Shown in pieces: positions 1 through 5,614 of a stretch of DNA of 12,493 nt. The stretch's first letter is position 1, and each line of letters opens with the position of its first letter. A model generated the notes under the pieces. It had not been told where the DNA came from. It saw only the letters and a list, made by a program, of their open reading frames with translations, and ran no database searches. The position numbers were made by a program, and so were the translations under genes. The stretch comes from MWAR01 sp036567845 (GTDB taxonomy: Bacteria; Muiribacteriota; Ozemobacteria; Ozemobacterales; Ozemobacteraceae): positions 1 through 12,493 of the forward strand of contig DATCTT010000020.1 in the NCBI GenBank assembly GCA_036567845.1, in the 5' to 3' direction.

Positions 1-851
1 AGGGGCCAGGCCGGCACAGCATCCGAAGCCGTCCGAAGCCGCACGGCCCCGTTTTCGGGCAACAGCGGGGCAAGAACTGGCCAGAGACGGCCACGCCCGC
101 GCGCCACCCCCTTCCGCAGTGCCGTTTCAACGGGGCGAGAGGTGAGCACGGCATTCCGGGGGAATAGAGCGATCCAGAAAAGGGTTTCGCGCTTCGTCTC
201 CACGGCGTTCCAGAGCATGAGCGAATCGCCCCCGCGCCAGCGGGCGCCGGTCAGCTTGCCACGCCGCAGGCGGGCGACGACGTCGAGTGTGATCAGCTCC
301 CCGAACAGGCCCGTCGATTGCCGATCGAGGGAGGCGCGGCGAGCGGCCGGAACTGCGTCGGGATCGAGCGCAGCAGCCAACAGCCCGCCGACCATGCGGC
401 CCATGGCCGTCTCGAGCCCTGGTCCGCTCATCGTTTCTGGCACTCCCATGGCGTTCAGCCGGAAGGCGAACACCTGGGTGCCCGGAGGCCGATGCGTGGC
501 TGGAATGGCCTGCCGGAACAACTGGGAGAACTCGCCGCCCGAGATGGCCGGCCGAGTCCGGCTTTTCAGAAGCTCGGCAACGCTTCGCCGAAGCCGGTCC
601 ATGCCGGCCTCGACCTGGTGGGCGTAGGTCCAGCCGCCCCGGAACCGCTCGATTTCCCCTCGCGCCTGTTCCAACCAGCGGTTTTCGGCAGTCATTTCGG
701 CGATGCGGGCGTTCTGCCAGGCGACGAGACGGGCCAGGCAGACGACGGCAAGGCACAGCAGAAGCGGGCCGAGCAACCCGCGCAGGGCGGTTCCGCCCCC
801 CAGCTCCCCGCCTTCCGGCGGCTTCCGACCTGCCGAAGGTGTGTATTCCAT
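1..851 (-). CDS. Unrecognised single-pass membrane protein, N-terminal part (runs off left edge)
   Basis: Seen: reading the minus strand from the ATG at 849-851, the frame stays open for 283 codons to the window edge, so the C-terminus is missing. A GGGAG sequence lies about 8-12 nt upstream of the ATG. The N-terminus is short and polar (about residues 1-20). A strongly hydrophobic stretch follows at about 22-44 (rich in Leu, Val and Ala) and reads as one membrane segment or signal anchor. Residues about 45-75 are rich in Glu, Arg and Ala and look like a short coiled coil. Residues about 100-280 look like a globular domain with no motif I recognise. Inferred: the layout of anchor, coiled linker and soluble domain fits a membrane sensor or envelope protein whose output domain could lie beyond the edge. 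Codon use is GC-rich like its neighbours. It is separated from the kinase operon by a terminator-like hairpin and probably has its own promoter. The frame is more convincing than the competing frames over the same DNA because it gives a membrane segment and normal composition. Confidence 0.7.
   Translation of the reverse strand, partial: MEYTPSAGRKPPEGGELGGGTALRGLLGPLLLCLAVVCLARLVAWQNARIAEMTAENRWLEQARGEIERFRGGWTYAHQVEAGMDRLRRSVAELLKSRTRPAISGGEFSQLFRQAIPATHRPPGTQVFAFRLNAMGVPETMSGPGLETAMGRMVGGLLAAALDPDAVPAARRASLDRQSTGLFGELITLDVVARLRRGKLTGARWRGGDSLMLWNAVETKRETLFWIALFPRNAVLTSRPVETALRKGVARGRGRLWPVLAPLLPENGAVRLRTASDAVPAWP
153..166 (-). repeat. Copy 1 of the TATTCCCCCGGAAT motif (inside the left-edge gene)
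   Basis: The minus strand reads TATTCCCCCGGAAT. The same 14 bases recur at 5549-5562, and 11 of them recur at 864-874. This copy lies within the left-edge coding sequence, so it may be chance or codon-driven. Upstream on the minus strand it also has a TTTCTGGAT sequence resembling the TTTCCGGAT flank of the 5549 copy. Confidence 0.4.
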
Positions 852-863
852 ACTTCCGCGCTC

Positions 864-888
864 CCGGGGGAATACCCCCGCCGGAAGC
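864..888 (-). repeat. Copy 2 of the TATTCCCCCGG motif, in the 5' leader of the left-edge gene
   Basis: The minus strand reads GCTTCCGG, five variable bases, then GTATTCCCCCGG, ending about 12 nt before the ATG. The copy at 5552-5577 has the same two blocks with the same five-base spacing, apart from one extra T in the first block. Here the motif also forms a GGGGG-TATT-CCCCC hairpin (866-879) next to the ribosome-binding sequence. It could be an operator or a leader hairpin that affects translation; neither role is shown by sequence alone. Confidence 0.45.
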
Positions 889-894
889 AGTATA
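889..894 (-). promoter_or_regulatory. Candidate -10 element for the left-edge gene
   Basis: The minus strand reads TATACT, five of six matches to TATAAT, about 38 nt upstream of the start codon. The region 17-18 nt further upstream reads TCTCGG or TTCTCG, a poor -35. The placement is sensible because it follows the terminator-like hairpin of the upstream operon, but this is a weak call. Confidence 0.3.
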
Positions 895-916
895 CGCTCT
901 CACCGGAAATTCCGAG

Positions 917-948
917 AAAAACAAATTACCCCCCTTTTACAAGGGGGG
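917..948 (-). terminator. Terminator-like hairpin after the kinase-regulator operon
   Basis: On the minus strand an 8-bp perfect stem (CCCCCCTT paired with AAGGGGGG, loop GTAA, 929-948) is followed by TAATTTGTTTTTC. A GC-rich stem with a T-rich trailer suits an intrinsic terminator of the minus-strand operon ending at 1110, although the T run is interrupted. Similar C6/G6 palindromes are scattered as repeats in many bacterial genomes, so it might instead be one copy of such a family. Confidence 0.55.
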
Positions 949-971
949 TCGAAGGATATGAAGCTACTGGC

Positions 972-1019
972 TTATGAAAGCCGATGCGAAAATGGTGGAT
1001 CAGCTTTCACTCTTAGCAT
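972..1019 (-). CDS. Possible 15-codon open frame (doubtful)
   Basis: The minus strand has GGAGG, five spacer bases, then an ATG opening a 15-codon frame (Met-Leu-Arg-Val-Lys-Ala-Asp-Pro-Pro and so on) that ends at TAA about 25 nt before the C6/G6 hairpin. The start signal is good, and the placement before a hairpin is what a leader peptide would show. However, the product has no run of a regulatory amino acid, and a frame this short with a GGAGG is expected by chance now and then. Confidence 0.15.
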   Translation of the reverse strand: MLRVKADPPFSHRLS

Positions 1020-1109
1020 ACGAACCTCCGAAAGAATCCGGTATCGGGCAAAAGCCTGATTTTTCCTCAGGGAAATACCCGAGCCTATGGTATTCGCGGG
1101 GGCGGGAGC

Positions 1110-1760
1110 TTACCTCCGGTTCGCGGTCCGATGCTGAATCGCGGTGCGGGAAAGCTCGCGCATCGATTTGACTCGGAGCTTCAACTTCAGGTTGCCGCAA
1201 TGTGTTTCGACCGTTTTGCGGCTCACATGGAGCATTTCGGCGATTTCGCTGATGGAAAATCCGTCGCCAAGCAGATTGTAGATATCCTGCTCCCGCTTCG
1301 AAAGCGCGGGCTGCGACTCGGTTGTGGCATCGGCCGCAATCGACTGGACCAGCCGGCCAGCGACGGATTCACTGAAGAACTGCTGCCCCGCATGCACGGC
1401 CCGAATCGCGTCAACCAAATGACTCGAGGCATCGTCCTTCGTGACGTATCCCCGGGCGCCGGATGTGATGGCACGCCGGACGTAAAGCGGATCATCATGC
1501 ATCGAGTAGACAATGAGTCGCACATCGGGCACGGCATCGCGAATCTTCTCGAGCAGCGCCATTCCGTCGTCCCGGCCGAGCGAGAGATCGACAAGGGCCA
1601 CGTCAGGCCTGATATTCCCTATCCGGGTCAGGGCGTCCGCCGCCGTCTCGGCTTCCCCACACACCTCGAACCCCCTGCGGGTCAGCAGCTGCCGCAAGCC
1701 CATCCGCATCACGCCGTGGTCGTCGATGACAAACACACGAATGGCCGAACACTCCGTCAT
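1110..1760 (-). CDS. NarL/FixJ-family response regulator
   Basis: A 216-aa DNA-binding response regulator. Seen: the receiver domain spans about residues 7-125 with the acidic pair D13/D14, the phosphoacceptor D58 (in VALVDLSL), the switch Ser86 and the conserved K108. A LuxR-type helix-turn-helix covers about 153-210 (LSKREQDIYNLL, then SEIAEMLHVSRKTVETHCGN). Every receiver residue needed for phosphotransfer is present. I chose the ATG at 1758-1760 because it starts the family's usual N-terminus and has an AAGGGAG sequence 8 nt ahead; the same frame stays open further upstream but with non-family sequence. The ATG overlaps the stop of the upstream kinase (ATGA), implying translational coupling. 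Known for the family: phosphorylation by a HisKA_3 kinase promotes dimerisation and binding at target promoters. Inferred: the two overlapping kinase genes are its partners. Targets cannot be read from this window. Confidence 0.95.
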   Translation of the reverse strand: MTECSAIRVFVIDDHGVMRMGLRQLLTRRGFEVCGEAETAADALTRIGNIRPDVALVDLSLGRDDGMALLEKIRDAVPDVRLIVYSMHDDPLYVRRAITSGARGYVTKDDASSHLVDAIRAVHAGQQFFSESVAGRLVQSIAADATTESQPALSKREQDIYNLLGDGFSISEIAEMLHVSRKTVETHCGNLKLKLRVKSMRELSRTAIQHRTANRR

Positions 1761-3505
1761 GCTGGTTTCTCCCTTCGGTAACCGGCCCGCAGCCGGCGGC
1801 CTTTTCTCACCGGAGCCGCACAGGCGACGATCGTCCCCCCTCCGTCCCGTTCCCGGAACTGAAGTGTTCCGCTCATCGCGCGCATCCGGTATTCCATGAT
1901 CTTTGTGCCAAGCCCGCCTGGATTGGCTGGCCTTGCGGCAATCCCGCAGCCATCGTCGGTGACGGTGAGACAGATTTCCCCACCTGTGCCGGTCAGGGAG
2001 AGCTCGATGTTCCGGGCATCCCCATGCCGGATGGCGTTGTGGATCGCCTCCTGGGCGATACGGTAAAAGTTCAGTGCCAGGTCCGGATCCTCGACCTCCC
2101 CTCCCGGGCCACCCGCAAAGCGGCACGAGATATTGAACAGCGTCGAAGTCGTTTCGGCAAGCGTTTCGAGCGATGAGGCCAGGCCCTGCGGATCGATCAG
2201 GATCGGATCCAGCCCTCGGGCCATGGCTTTTGCCTGTTTCACGGCATCGTTCAGAAGATCACGGATGCCGCTCACTTCCTCGATGACCATGTCATCCTGC
2301 CCAAGGAGGTTCTCCCGGACGGCATCGCAGAGGAATCGGATGCCAACCAGCTCCTGGCAGAGGCCATCATTGAGCTCCTTGCCGATGGCAGCTCGTTCCT
2401 TCTCGGGAAAATGCAGCATGAACCGCTCGATCCGGCGCCTCCGTGCGACTTCTGCATGCAGCTGGGCATTGATCGCCTCGAGCTCGGCGGTACGCTCCCG
2501 GACGCGCTGTTCGAGCTCCCGGTGCGCCTGTTTCAGCTCCTGCTCCACCTTCCGGCGTTCGGTGATGTCACGCAGCGAGCCGCACAACCCGAGAAGATGG
2601 CCTTGATCATCGCGGTAAGCCGAAAAGATCAGTTCCCCCCAGAACCTCGTGCCGTCCCGCCGGCGGAATTCGCTTTCCACTTTCTTCGTCCCGATCGTCC
2701 CCGGGGAAGCCGCTTCCATCTCGATATACTTCGAAAGCGAGTATTCGTTCTCCGCCAGACTTGCCGGCACTGCCAGATCCACGATCGACAGGTGGCGGAA
2801 CTCCTCGGGAGTGTATCCGAACATCGACTCGACGGCCCCGTTCACGTAGATCAGCTGCTCGTCGTTCCCGACGATCCAGATCACATCGGCACACACTTCG
2901 GTCAGCAGCCGGTGTTTGCGCTCGTCGTCGCGCAACTGGGCCTGGGCAGCGCGCTCCTCCGTCATGTCCAGAGCTGCCCCGATCAGGGCGGCGGCGGTCC
3001 CGTTCTCGCCCGGGAGGAAGGTCAGCATTTCATATACCCAGCGATATTTGCCATCACTGCCCCGTCTCCGATATTCAATCTCATCCCGGTAGGGTGCGGA
3101 GCCCGTGCGCTGCACGCCACCCAGGATCGCAGAGAGAACGCGTGCCGCATCCCCAGGATATATATTTTCCTCCATTATATCAAGTTCTTTTTTCTTGTCC
3201 GCGCATCGGAGGACCGGCAGATACTCGAGTCCCCGGCGGTTGCAGTAGCTGTAACACCCCGAACGGAGATCGAACCGGTACAGCAGAATGTCGGTGTGGT
3301 CGAGCATCTCCTGGAACAGATTCGTCTCCTCGCCAGGCTCGAGAGGCTCGAGCAGGAAGCTGCGGCCAGGCTCGAGACCTGTCGCAGCCGTCACCAGCGC
3401 CGCATATTCCCGAGCCTCCTCGAGCTCTGCCCGGGCCGTCTCGATCTCGTCGTGAACCGTTACCAGCCTGGATGGGGCCGTTTCCGTCTCATTCCGCGAC
3501 GTCAC
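1757..3505 (-). CDS. PAS-PAS sensor kinase lacking the phosphoacceptor histidine (ATPase-competent partner)
   Basis: A 582-aa cytosolic sensor of the HisKA_3 (DesK/NarX) class with no membrane segment. Domains: PAS 1 about 62-185, PAS 2 about 195-318 (ending in a PAC-like LCGSLRDITE), coiled coil about 318-362, DHp about 363-430, HATPase about 470-567. The ATP site looks intact: N box E486/N490 (QEAIHNAIRH), G1 DDGCG at 517-521, and G2 GGLGTK at 530-535. The odd point is the DHp motif, KELNDGLCQ, where the phosphoacceptor His is Asn379 (codon AAT at 2369-2371, one base from CAT). The DxxxQ motif linked to phosphatase activity in NarX-type kinases (D380, Q384) is kept. The start is GTG at 3503-3505, inside the end of the upstream kinase gene (17-nt overlap), with AGAAGGGAG ahead of it. 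Residues about 101-119 are encoded by an AT-rich patch unlike the rest. Inferred: it cannot be phosphorylated at the usual site and probably phosphorylates the neighbouring paralogue in trans, or acts as a phosphatase. Confidence 0.92.
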   Translation of the reverse strand: MTSRNETETAPSRLVTVHDEIETARAELEEAREYAALVTAATGLEPGRSFLLEPLEPGEETNLFQEMLDHTDILLYRFDLRSGCYSYCNRRGLEYLPVLRCADKKKELDIMEENIYPGDAARVLSAILGGVQRTGSAPYRDEIEYRRRGSDGKYRWVYEMLTFLPGENGTAAALIGAALDMTEERAAQAQLRDDERKHRLLTEVCADVIWIVGNDEQLIYVNGAVESMFGYTPEEFRHLSIVDLAVPASLAENEYSLSKYIEMEAASPGTIGTKKVESEFRRRDGTRFWGELIFSAYRDDQGHLLGLCGSLRDITERRKVEQELKQAHRELEQRVRERTAELEAINAQLHAEVARRRRIERFMLHFPEKERAAIGKELNDGLCQELVGIRFLCDAVRENLLGQDDMVIEEVSGIRDLLNDAVKQAKAMARGLDPILIDPQGLASSLETLAETTSTLFNISCRFAGGPGGEVEDPDLALNFYRIAQEAIHNAIRHGDARNIELSLTGTGGEICLTVTDDGCGIAARPANPGGLGTKIMEYRMRAMSGTLQFRERDGGGTIVACAAPVRKGRRLRAGYRREKPA

Positions 3506-5495
3506 GGAGAGTCTCCCTTCTGACGGCGAGCGGAGCCAGACAGCGGATCAGGGTCCCACGGGCGCCATCCGACCGAACCCGGACGATGCCGTCCATCGAC
3601 TCCACCCGATACGGAATCATCCCGAGCACATCATCGGCAACCCGCAATCCGACAGGCTCTTTCCCATTGTCCCTGATCGCGAGAAGCACCTTCCGAGCCG
3701 AACTTCTGAGCCGGATCTCGATCATTTGGGCACTCCGGTCGAGAACTGCCCCGAGAACGGCTTCCCGGGCAATGCGGTAGAGGTTCAACGCCTGTCCGGG
3801 ATCGTTGATCCTTCCGCCATGGGCGGGCAGGAACCGGCAGGAAACCCGGAACATGGCGGACGAAGTGACAGCCAGGGTCTCGAGGGAGGCGCGGAGGCTG
3901 AGGTCGTCGGTGAACAGGGGGCTCAGTCCGCGCGCCATGTATCGGGCGTATTTGAGCGCCGCCCCCAGGAGATCCTGGATGCGCCCCATCTGGATGGCAT
4001 CGATACTTCCGATCTCCAGAAGCCGGTCGCGGGCAGCCTGACAGAGGCACATGATCCCGGCGAGCTGCTGGCACAGGCCGTCGTGCAGATCATGGCCAAT
4101 CGAACGCTGCTCGGCCTCGCTCATCTCGAAGAGGGCGGCTTCGACCTGGCGGCGTCGTTCGATTTCCAGCTGCAGGTGCTCGTTCGCGGCGGCAAGCTCG
4201 CTCGTCCGCTCGAGCACGGTCTGCTCAAGATCGTCGCGGGATTTTTTCAGTATTTCCTTCATCCGGTGATTTTCCGTGATGTCGCGTGTCGCGCCGCAGA
4301 ATCCGATGAGACTGCCAGCCTCATCACGGACAACCGAGGCGACGACCTCGGTCAGGATATGCTGACCGCTCTTGTGCCGCTGCCACAGTTCGAAGCAAAA
4401 CGTCGGATCCCGGCCGTGGCCATCCCGCTCCTGATCGCTGAACCTGCGGGCAAGCTCGCCAACACTCTGATACGACTCCGGCACAAGGGTTTTTTCGGGT
4501 CCCAGCGCAATTGCCTCTTCCGGCGTGTATCCGAGCAGGTCGGTAATCGACGGGCTGATATAGTCGAACTGCATGTCAAGCCCGGAACTCCAGAAGACAT
4601 CCCGGCTGAGCAGGTGGAGCCGGCGGTATTTCTCCTCGGCAGCACGCAGTTCAGCCTCCCGTCTTTTCATGCTGGTGATGTCGATCGCCGCCCCGATCAG
4701 GGTGATCACAGTTCCACGGGCATCCGGAATGCAGGTCAGCGAATCATAGAGCCAGCGATATTTCCCCTGCAGATTTCGCCGCCGGTAGAGGAATCGTCTG
4801 GTGACGGGAACGGCGGTCTTCGCCTTCAGCAGCCCGGCCACGCCATCGCTTGTACCGGCACGATCGTCAGGATGCAGCATACCAAGGTTCGACTGGACCA
4901 GTTCGTCAAACGTCGAGATCTCATCCTCGAAACCGAATCGGTCGAACGCCGCACTCTTATAGATGATCGCCTTCCCCAAAAAATCCAGCCGGTACAGGAT
5001 GATGAGCGTGTCCTGAAGCAGCTCCTGGATCCGCCTCCCGGCCTTCACCAGAGCCTGACCCTGGCAGCGGGCGTTCGGGGTTCCCTGGGTGATACCCAGA
5101 AGAAGGGCCGGGCGGCCCGACGCGGTGAACCTGGTCGCCGTTCCACGGAAGCTGCACCGAAGCCAGCTTTTTCCCTCGCCCCGGATGCGGATATCAAGGG
5201 CCATGCCGGGCCTGTCGCGGGTCAACAGGGAAACGCTCCGGAAAAACCGGCCCAGATCGGCTGGATGGATCCAGGTGCCGAGCGGCTCTGCATCACCCGG
5301 CACCTCGCCCCACAGACGATTGCCGTCCAGGTCGATTTTCCAGGTTCGCACTCCGGCATACTGGCGGGCCTGATCGACGAACCCCTTGAGCGCGGCGGTT
5401 TCCGCGCGCAGGGCATCACGGCAGGCGACGGCAGCTGCAGCACCCGTCCCAGGCAAATATGCATTAGTTGATATATTCGTATTGCTTTTATTCAC
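3489..5495 (-). CDS. PAS sensor kinase with phosphoacceptor His but degenerate ATPase domain
   Basis: A 668-aa cytosolic paralogue of the next kinase, first gene of the operon. Domains: a degenerate PAS-like region about 45-140, PAS about 155-278 (ending LIGAAIDIT), PAS about 285-410 (ending FCGATRDITE), coiled coil about 411-455, DHp about 456-525, HATPase-like fold about 560-656. The DHp keeps the canonical motif HDLHDGLCQQ, with phosphoacceptor His471 (codon at 4083-4085) and HDxxxQ intact. The ATP site is eroded. The N-box Asn is Gly582 (REAVLGAV). G1 reads DNGKE, so its second Gly is Glu613. The G2 glycines are replaced (DDVLG at 621-625 where the paralogue has GLGTK). The start is GTG at 5493-5495, the first possible start after an in-frame upstream stop; no good ribosome-binding sequence is visible, so the start is uncertain. 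Inferred: it cannot hydrolyse ATP normally and serves as the phosphoacceptor half of a heteromeric kinase. Confidence 0.92.
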   Translation of the reverse strand: MNKSNTNISTNAYLPGTGAAAAVACRDALRAETAALKGFVDQARQYAGVRTWKIDLDGNRLWGEVPGDAEPLGTWIHPADLGRFFRSVSLLTRDRPGMALDIRIRGEGKSWLRCSFRGTATRFTASGRPALLLGITQGTPNARCQGQALVKAGRRIQELLQDTLIILYRLDFLGKAIIYKSAAFDRFGFEDEISTFDELVQSNLGMLHPDDRAGTSDGVAGLLKAKTAVPVTRRFLYRRRNLQGKYRWLYDSLTCIPDARGTVITLIGAAIDITSMKRREAELRAAEEKYRRLHLLSRDVFWSSGLDMQFDYISPSITDLLGYTPEEAIALGPEKTLVPESYQSVGELARRFSDQERDGHGRDPTFCFELWQRHKSGQHILTEVVASVVRDEAGSLIGFCGATRDITENHRMKEILKKSRDDLEQTVLERTSELAAANEHLQLEIERRRQVEAALFEMSEAEQRSIGHDLHDGLCQQLAGIMCLCQAARDRLLEIGSIDAIQMGRIQDLLGAALKYARYMARGLSPLFTDDLSLRASLETLAVTSSAMFRVSCRFLPAHGGRINDPGQALNLYRIAREAVLGAVLDRSAQMIEIRLRSSARKVLLAIRDNGKEPVGLRVADDVLGMIPYRVESMDGIVRVRSDGARGTLIRCLAPLAVRRETLRDVAE

Positions 5496-5532
5496 GGAGA
5501 TACAGTGGGATGCGCAAAATCCGCACTTCGGA

Positions 5533-5544
5533 TATCATATGATA
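5533..5544. promoter_or_regulatory. Perfect 12-bp palindrome TATCATATGATA
   Basis: A perfect 12-base palindrome in the divergent promoter region, overlapping the candidate kinase-side -10. It could be an operator for a dimeric regulator such as the LuxR-type protein of this operon. In an AT-rich promoter patch a palindrome of this length can also arise by chance. Confidence 0.3.
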
Positions 5545-5548
5545 CGCG

Positions 5549-5577
5549 ATTCCGGGGGAATACGTCATCCGGAAAGC
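5549..5577 (-). repeat. Copy 3 of the TATTCCCCCGGAAT motif, upstream of the kinase operon
   Basis: The minus strand reads GCTTTCCGG, five bases (ATGAC), then GTATTCCCCCGGAAT, about 55-80 nt upstream of the first kinase gene. It shares both blocks and the spacing with the copy at 864-888, and a 14-mer with the copy at 153-166. The ATTCC/GGAAT ends form an inverted repeat around three G/C bases, as an operator would. Confidence 0.45.
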
Positions 5578-5614
5578 GGGAAAACTCCGGAACATCCCGG
5601 CGGGAGGACGGCTC

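Larger units (their letters stand above)
852..1109. other. Intergenic gap between the response regulator and the left-edge gene
   Basis: These 258 bases are less GC-rich than the genes. From the regulator's TAA they hold, in minus-strand order: a bulged hairpin (CTCGGG paired with CCCTGAG, around 1064-1083), a small CCTGA/TCAGG hairpin, a 15-codon open frame with a GGAGG ahead of it, a strong C6/G6 hairpin followed by a T-rich run, a CGGAAATTCCG inverted repeat at 904-914, and a TATACT hexamer just upstream of the left-edge gene. I see no RNA family or longer gene here with confidence. Confidence 0.6.
5496..5614. promoter_or_regulatory. Divergent promoter region between the kinase operon and tlyA
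   Basis: These 119 bases must drive both directions. On the minus strand (kinase side) a TATCAT hexamer at 5539-5544 can serve as -10, with ATGACG 18 nt upstream as a moderate -35. The spacer between them holds the TATTCCCCCGGAAT motif, a usual operator position. On the plus strand a GGGAGGA at 5602-5608 is the ribosome-binding site of tlyA. The elements are weak matches and the call rests mainly on gene orientation. Confidence 0.4.

Noticed and set aside
127..924. A 265-codon minus-strand frame over the left-edge gene
   Set aside because: It is rich in Arg, Pro and Gly without structure, and lies in another frame over a coding sequence with a membrane segment, coiled linker and ribosome-binding sequence.
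318..1059. Overlapping plus-strand frames running from the left-edge gene into the gap
   Set aside because: Low-complexity translations, no convincing start signals, antisense to a better-supported frame.
1035..1100. A GGGCAAAAGCCTGA stretch on the plus strand reminiscent of the GCAAAGCC core of cyclic-di-GMP (GEMM) riboswitches
   Set aside because: The surrounding stems do not fit the family, and no plus-strand gene lies downstream for it to control.
1761..2126. Upstream extension of the response-regulator frame
   Set aside because: The frame is open to 2126, but the added residues are antisense-like low-complexity sequence overlapping the kinase gene. The ATG at 1760 has a ribosome-binding site and the family N-terminus.
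3726..5471. A 581-codon open frame on the plus strand, antisense to the 668-aa kinase
   Set aside because: The product shows no recognisable domain, while the opposite strand encodes clear PAS, DHp and ATPase-fold motifs. Long antisense frames are expected in GC-rich DNA.
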